Source of the DNA: MAG-120531 sp038125995
GTDB taxonomy: Bacteria > Bacteroidota > Bacteroidia > Flavobacteriales > Flavobacteriaceae
DNA: 64,000 nucleotides
NCBI GenBank assembly: GCA_038125995.1
Contig: JAYPEX010000004.1
Coordinates: 62,001-126,000, forward strand
Direction: 5' to 3'
Position numbers and translations under genes: made by a program. Below the pieces are notes generated by a model, which searched no databases, was not told the origin of the DNA, and was given only the letters and a program-made list of their open reading frames with translations. Position 1 is the stretch's first letter, and each line of letters opens with the position of its first letter. Of this stretch, positions 59,966 through 64,000 are shown piece after piece.

Positions 59966-60832
59966 TTAATGGTATTTGTTAAATAAGTCTGAAGCTTTGT
60001 TATGTGCCGCTTCGAATGCCATCCAATTGACACCTGTATCTAATTTGTGTTTCGAACAAAAAGAGAGAATTTTTTCAGTAGGCATATTACCTGTTAAAGC
60101 ATCCATAGCCATAGGACAACCACCAAATCCCTGAATAGCTCCATCAAAGCGCCTACAACCACCTAAATACGCTGCTTCAACTTTGGGTTTCCAAAACTTC
60201 GGATGGGTGTGTAAATGCGCTCCAAACTCAATTTGTGGATACATCGGAATCAAACGCTCAAAAAGGGATTGAATATCCTCTGTTTTTGCAGTGCCAACCG
60301 TATCTGAAAGTGAAATTATTTGAACGCCGATCGAATCGAGTGTTGAAACCCAAGAAGCGACAATCTCAGTATTCCAAGGATCTCCATAAGGATTACCAAA
60401 GCCCATTGATAAATAGGTGACAACCTCTTTATTCTTTTCTGACGCTAAATCAACAATCTTTTTTAAAACGACTACAGACTCCTCAATACTCTTATGAGTG
60501 TTTCTCATCTGAAAATTTTCAGAAATGGAAAAAGGATAACCCAAATAATCAATCTCTGGGTATTGTAAAGCTTCTTCTGCCCCCCTTTCGTTAGCCACAA
60601 TTGACAATAGTTTAGTTTTGGTTTTAGATAAATCCAAGTCTTTTAAAACCTGGGAAGTATCACTCATTTGTGGGATTGCTTTAGGTGATACAAAAGAACC
60701 AAAGTCAAGAGTGTGAAAGTTGCAGTTTAATAGTGATTGTAGATAATTCACTTTATCAGAGGTCGGTATAAAAGCTTTGATGCCTTGCATGGCATCTCTG
60801 GGACATTCAATTATACGCAGTGAATTCTTCAT
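59966..60832 (-). CDS. Hydroxymethylglutaryl-CoA lyase family protein
   Basis: A 288-residue TIM-barrel aldolase of the HMGL group, which cleaves HMG-CoA to acetyl-CoA and acetoacetate in leucine breakdown. Seen: ECPRDAMQGIKAFIPT with the catalytic Arg-Asp, DFGSFVSPKAIPQMSDT, LSDTVGTAKTEDI, GAHLHTHP (metal His pair) and FGGCPMA with the loop Cys. These agree with true HMG-CoA lyases rather than isopropylmalate synthases. It follows the LysE gene by 16 bases, so pyrD-lysE-HMGL may be one transcript. Confidence 0.88.
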   Translation of the reverse strand: MKNSLRIIECPRDAMQGIKAFIPTSDKVNYLQSLLNCNFHTLDFGSFVSPKAIPQMSDTSQVLKDLDLSKTKTKLLSIVANERGAEEALQYPEIDYLGYPFSISENFQMRNTHKSIEESVVVLKKIVDLASEKNKEVVTYLSMGFGNPYGDPWNTEIVASWVSTLDSIGVQIISLSDTVGTAKTEDIQSLFERLIPMYPQIEFGAHLHTHPKFWKPKVEAAYLGGCRRFDGAIQGFGGCPMAMDALTGNMPTEKILSFCSKHKLDTGVNWMAFEAAHNKASDLFNKYH

Positions 60833-60848
60833 TTGGTTGATTCCTAGC

Positions 60849-61487
60849 TTAAAAATAGGAATAAAAATGAGACCAAAGAATATAAAACGCTATAAGAATA
60901 AACACTGAAATTTGAATCCATTTGATCCAAAACAACTGAGCGTTTGTAGCGCTAAATTTATAAAGCATAGAAGCCATTAAGGCAATGATTGAAAAAACTA
61001 TAAAAGTAATCAATGCAAAAATGAGTCCCAAAAAGATAAATTGATTACTAACGCTAATGGAATTAGAAAATAAAAATGCAGGGAAAAATGCCAAAAAAAA
61101 GATCCCAACTTTAGGATTGAGCACATTCATAACTACTCCCTTTTTATAAGATTGAATCAGACTTAATTTAGGTGCATTGGATTGCTTTAAATCGATTTGA
61201 ATTTCAGATCCGTAAACATTATAAGCTAAGTAAAGTAAATAAATAGCTCCAAATACAATGATCATCGAATAGATGAATTCGCTATTCTTTATGAGTGCTG
61301 AGACCCCAAAAGCAACCAATAGGGTATGCACCAAACATCCACTTACCAATCCAAGAACTGTAGCAAGTCCGTGTTTTTTTCCATAAGACAAGCTTTGAAT
61401 AGCTACAAAGATATTATCGGGTCCTGGCATCAGTGCGAGCAAAATCACATTCACCGCAAATATCGATACGATCTTTAGAGTCAACAT
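60849..61487 (-). CDS. LysE-family amino-acid exporter
   Basis: A 212-residue protein with six membrane helices. NVILLALMPGPDNIFVAIQSLSYGKKHGLATVLGLVSG is the LysE/RhtB N-terminal pattern with PGPD, and MNVLNPKVGIFFLAFFPAF is the second conserved motif. It likely exports an amino acid or related metabolite; the substrate is not readable. It starts three bases after the pyrD stop and precedes the HMG-CoA lyase gene on the same strand. Confidence 0.88.
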   Translation of the reverse strand: MLTLKIVSIFAVNVILLALMPGPDNIFVAIQSLSYGKKHGLATVLGLVSGCLVHTLLVAFGVSALIKNSEFIYSMIIVFGAIYLLYLAYNVYGSEIQIDLKQSNAPKLSLIQSYKKGVVMNVLNPKVGIFFLAFFPAFLFSNSISVSNQFIFLGLIFALITFIVFSIIALMASMLYKFSATNAQLFWIKWIQISVFILIAFYILWSHFYSYF

Positions 61488-61490
61488 AGT

Positions 61491-62525
61491 TTATCGTCTC
61501 AACAGTGCTTTGTTTATTTTCTTAATAAGAGCTGGGCCTTCGTAAACAAATCCAGTCCAAAGCTGAACCAGTGATGCTCCTGCTTCTAATTTTTCAAGTG
61601 CATCCTCAGCGCTGTGAATTCCTCCAACTCCAATGATTGGAAAACTTCCATTTGATTTTTGATGTAAGAATCGAATCACCTCAGTAGAACGCTCCTTTAA
61701 AGGTTTACCACTAAGACCTCCAGCCTCTTCTATTAGTTTCTTATCAGATGCTAGACACTCCCTTGACAAAGTAGTATTAGTTGCGATAACTCCATCAATC
61801 TTAGTTTCATTGACGATATCAACAATATCCATTAACTGATCATCTGTAAGGTCAGGAGCAATTTTAAGCAAAATTGGTTTTGGTGTTAATGAATCATTTT
61901 TAGCAATAATCTCATTTTCTTCTTTAAGCGCTAAAAGTATCTTGCTGAGTGGTTTCTTGTCTTGAAGTTCTCTCAATCCAGGTGTGTTTGGAGAACTAAC
62001 ATTAACCACAAAATAATCCACGTAGTCAAAAAGAGCTCTAAAACAATAGATGTAATCATCCACTGCTTTCTCATTTGGAGTTATTTTATTCTTTCCAATA
62101 TTTCCACCAATCAGTACATTCTTGTTTTTCTTTAGCTTGCGGACAGCAACATCAACACCTTTATTGTTAAATCCCATTCGATTGATTATTGCTTGATCTT
62201 TTTTTAATCGAAACAACCGTTTTTTATCGTTACCAGGTTGTGGTTTTGGAGTCAGTGTTCCGATTTCAATAAAACCAAAACCCAAGTCCGATAGCTCTTT
62301 ATACATTTCAGCATTCTTATCAAATCCTGCTGCTAAACCTACTGGGTTTTTAAATCGAACACCAAAGACTTCTCTTTCCAAGTCAGGGTCTTCAAACTGA
62401 TTCAAACTCCTAACTAAAGGTCTTAATCCTATTGATGAGGACAATTTTAATAGAAAAGCTACAATGTGGTGAACTCGCTCGGGATCGAGCATAAAGAATA
62501 GAGGACGAATACTTCTTTTATACAT
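61491..62525 (-). CDS. pyrD: Dihydroorotate dehydrogenase (quinone)
   Basis: PyrD oxidises dihydroorotate to orotate in pyrimidine synthesis and passes electrons to quinone. The 344-residue class 2 enzyme has the N-terminal membrane-associating helices (RPLFFMLDPERVHHIVAFLLK), NPVGLAAGFDKN, GFIEIGTLTPKPQPGN, NRMGFNNKG, VVNVSSPNTPGLRELQ with the catalytic Ser, and GVGGIHSAEDALEKLEAGA near the end. It is the first gene after the yajC terminator, so it probably has its own promoter, which I cannot see clearly. Confidence 0.96.
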   Translation of the reverse strand: MYKRSIRPLFFMLDPERVHHIVAFLLKLSSSIGLRPLVRSLNQFEDPDLEREVFGVRFKNPVGLAAGFDKNAEMYKELSDLGFGFIEIGTLTPKPQPGNDKKRLFRLKKDQAIINRMGFNNKGVDVAVRKLKKNKNVLIGGNIGKNKITPNEKAVDDYIYCFRALFDYVDYFVVNVSSPNTPGLRELQDKKPLSKILLALKEENEIIAKNDSLTPKPILLKIAPDLTDDQLMDIVDIVNETKIDGVIATNTTLSRECLASDKKLIEEAGGLSGKPLKERSTEVIRFLHQKSNGSFPIIGVGGIHSAEDALEKLEAGASLVQLWTGFVYEGPALIKKINKALLRR

Positions 62526-62549
62526 ACAGTAAAATTACAATAAACGATT

Positions 62550-62578
62550 AAAAAAAAAGCAACCAAATGGTTGCTTTT
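62550..62578 (-). terminator. Intrinsic terminator after yajC
   Basis: GCAACC and GGTTGC form a stem at 62559-62574 around a four-base loop. Read on the minus strand it is followed by a run of nine T. It separates nusB-DUF1573-yajC from pyrD. Four T on the plus strand make it weakly bidirectional. Confidence 0.85.
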
Positions 62579-62596
62579 AAAACTTAAATGAAGATT

Positions 62597-62875
62597 TTAA
62601 CTCTTGCTTTGTTTTTTACTCATATCCATGGAAATAGCAGATCGATCAAACTTAATCTTTCCAGCCATGGTTTCAATAACACATGAATTATCTGCATCAT
62701 TAAGTTCTACAATCTTTCCGTACATTCCACTTTTAGTCACTACTTTATCACCTTTAGATAAACTACTGGCAAAAGCCTTTTCTTGTTTTTGCTTTTTGAT
62801 CTGAGGGCGAATCATAAAAAAATACGCCACTGCAATGATCATAAACATTGGCAAAAACTGGTTTAAATTCTCCAT
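62597..62875 (-). CDS. yajC: Preprotein translocase subunit YajC
   Basis: A 92-residue protein with one membrane helix (residues 8-22, FMIIAVAYFFMIRPQIKKQK) and the YajC beta domain (SLSKGDKVVTKSGMYGKIVEL, GKIKFDRSAIS). YajC joins SecDF in the translocase. secDF are not in this window; secA is at 28810. It follows the DUF1573 gene by 27 bases on the same strand and ends at a terminator. Confidence 0.94.
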   Translation of the reverse strand: MENLNQFLPMFMIIAVAYFFMIRPQIKKQKQEKAFASSLSKGDKVVTKSGMYGKIVELNDADNSCVIETMAGKIKFDRSAISMDMSKKQSKS

Positions 62876-62902
62876 TGAATACTTTTTAAAATTTATTTAT
62901 AA

Positions 62903-63358
62903 TTAGTTAGCCATTGCGTTTTTAGGAACTACAAAGGCGTGAATTTGTAGGATTTCTTCTCCAGAAGCCGTATTGGTTTGAACACGAATCGTCTTGGTAA
63001 CTTTATTCATACCAGACCCGTTAAACTTCACAGTTAGATTTCCTTTTTCACCTGGAGCGATAGGAGTGTTTTTTGGATATTCTGGAATGGTACATCCACA
63101 GCTGCTTGTGGCGTTCGTAATGATCAGTGGAGCATCTCCAGTATTGGTAAAAGTAAACACTGTTTCCTGAGGAGCATTTTGTTGAATTTCTCCGAAATCG
63201 TGAACTTTTTTATCAAAAGACATAACAGCCATATTCGACTGAGACTGTGCTGATGTAACTTCAGTTTGATCGATGTTCATTTTCTGTGTGGTTTTGTCTT
63301 TGCAAGATGTAAAACCAACAAGTCCAATTAATCCTACTATTAATAATGCTTTTTTCAT
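62903..63358 (-). CDS. DUF1573 lipoprotein
   Basis: A 151-residue protein with a lipoprotein signal (KKALLIVGLIGLVGFTSC, Cys19) and a DUF1573 immunoglobulin-like domain: FDKKVHDFGEIQQNAP, FTNTGDAPLIITNATSSCGC and NLTVKFNGSGM. The SSCGCT cysteines are a family mark. Such proteins are abundant in the Bacteroidota envelope; the role is unknown. It stands between nusB and yajC in one minus-strand run, an order I believe is common in flavobacteria. Confidence 0.88.
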   Translation of the reverse strand: MKKALLIVGLIGLVGFTSCKDKTTQKMNIDQTEVTSAQSQSNMAVMSFDKKVHDFGEIQQNAPQETVFTFTNTGDAPLIITNATSSCGCTIPEYPKNTPIAPGEKGNLTVKFNGSGMNKVTKTIRVQTNTASGEEILQIHAFVVPKNAMAN

Positions 63359-63401
63359 TGTGTTATTTGCTTTTTAAGTTCATCGGCTAAAATTATAAAA
63401 A

Positions 63402-64000
63402 TTATAGTAAACCTCTACCGCTTTTCTTTAGTTTTCCACTTTCTTTTAATTCATTGGAAACAGTATCCAAAATTCCATTGATGAATATACTACTCTTTGG
63501 TGAGGAATACTCCTTAGCAATCTCTAAATATTCGTTTAAACTCACTCGAACTGGGATCGATGGAAAATTCATAAATTCACATATCGCCATTTGAAGAAGT
63601 ATCGCATCTAAATCAGCGATACGTTCTTTATCCCAATTAGCAGTTTTGTCCACATATTGCTGAATTAGTTCTTCAGATTTAAGACTGCATTTTCTCAATA
63701 AATTTAATCCATAATCTAAATCTTCCTGATCTACCTTGAGTGCAGGTAGTAAACTCTCTGAAGAATAATCCGTTAATTTCTTTAATTTTTTTAGCAAGAA
63801 GGTATTGACTAAAGGTAGATCATCAATCCATGTCAATTGATCGTCTTCTAAAAACTCGTATAATTTTTCGTTAGGAGCGATGATGTTTTTAAAAATGGCT
63901 ACAATAAAATCTCTATCGGTATCAAAGCTGATTTCATCAGACTCCATGTAGTTTTTATAGACATCGCTAGAGGTAATTTCTCTAAACAATAGCTTTACAT
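63402..64000 (-). CDS. nusB: Transcription antitermination factor NusB, C-terminal part, cut by the window edge
   Basis: The frame is open through the right edge, so the N-terminus is missing; a TTG at 63989 is internal, not the start. About 198 residues are visible. Seen: DRDFIVAIFKNIIAP, then the NusB domain with NTFLLKKLKKL, NWDKERIADLDAILLQMAICEF, FPSIPVRVSLNEYLEIAKEYSSPKSSIFINGILD. NusB with NusE promotes rRNA antitermination. The extra N-terminal region (over 100 residues) is normal for the long Bacteroidota form. It leads the run with the DUF1573 and yajC genes. Confidence 0.9.
   Translation of the reverse strand, partial: VKLLFREITSSDVYKNYMESDEISFDTDRDFIVAIFKNIIAPNEKLYEFLEDDQLTWIDDLPLVNTFLLKKLKKLTDYSSESLLPALKVDQEDLDYGLNLLRKCSLKSEELIQQYVDKTANWDKERIADLDAILLQMAICEFMNFPSIPVRVSLNEYLEIAKEYSSPKSSIFINGILDTVSNELKESGKLKKSGRGLL

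Overview
The window reads as a piece of the core chromosome of a low-GC member of the Bacteroidota, most likely a marine or aquatic flavobacterium. The signs are: many exact copies of the Bacteroidota -7 promoter element TAnnTTTG ahead of genes and almost no Shine-Dalgarno sequences; family-typical proteins (BshC of bacillithiol synthesis, the 1119-residue SecA whose tail lacks the usual zinc motif, the long NusB, DUF2795, DUF5606, the DUF4105 protein); lipoproteins with short lipoboxes; and the pairing of pyrG with yidC. I see no rRNA or tRNA gene, CRISPR array, insertion sequence or phage gene.

Layout. 1-4.2 kb: the tail of a XerD-like recombinase, a secreted M20D amidohydrolase, an acyltransferase plus CoA-type Nudix hydrolase pair, and a cyclophilin lipoprotein. 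4.2-14 kb, mostly minus strand: an FMN oxidoreductase with mnmA, then pyrG-yidC, then guaA coupled to a LysM/binding-protein fusion. 14.0-14.2 kb holds the 3' remnant of a lost PLP-dependent decarboxylase, followed by bshC. 16-20.5 kb: a carboxypeptidase-regulatory-domain protein, an LD-carboxypeptidase and recQ. 20.7-24.3 kb: an envelope cluster kpsF-tatC-AhpD-like-lptB converging on pssA. 24.4-32.2 kb: a DUF4105 protein, an ABC-F ATPase, a shortened methyltransferase relative, a divergent cobalamin adenosyltransferase, a DUF2795 protein and secA. 32.2-36 kb: a secreted amidohydrolase, msrA, a CBM9-like protein and an aldose epimerase. 36-39 kb, minus: PAP2 phosphatase, a small acidic protein, a MATE exporter and mazG. 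39.1-42.2 kb: a GH20 hexosaminidase lipoprotein facing DUF5606, def and ruvX. 42.2-47.8 kb, plus: dapD, a Sua5/YrdC protein, cca, the COX15 haem A synthase, a pRiA4b-like protein and a nucleoid-associated protein. 47.8-49.5 kb: two uncharacterised minus-strand genes, one with an apparent frameshift. 49.6-55.2 kb: an ABC-2 exporter pair, uvrB, an M20 dipeptidase-like protein with an altered metal ligand, and a one-repeat YehS. 55.2-64 kb: sucC and lysA diverging, a thioredoxin-fold protein, then a minus-strand run of nusB, a DUF1573 lipoprotein, yajC, pyrD, a LysE exporter, HMG-CoA lyase and guaB.

How the genes fit together. Several serve nucleotide synthesis (pyrG, guaA, guaB, pyrD), the cell envelope (kpsF, lptB, pssA, yidC, secA, tatC, yajC, dapD, lysA) and translation or tRNA modification (mnmA, the Sua5 protein, cca, def). 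There is little accessory DNA. The more unusual signals are small and local: gene decay (decarboxylase remnant, core-less methyltransferase, frameshifted gene), changed catalytic residues, and promoters placed so close to start codons that several messages should be leaderless or nearly so. No stretch above 300 bases lacks a gene or gene remnant; the longest such interval, 13919-14213, is mostly the decarboxylase remnant. I did not find a clearly new biological system; the best candidates for follow-up are listed as findings.
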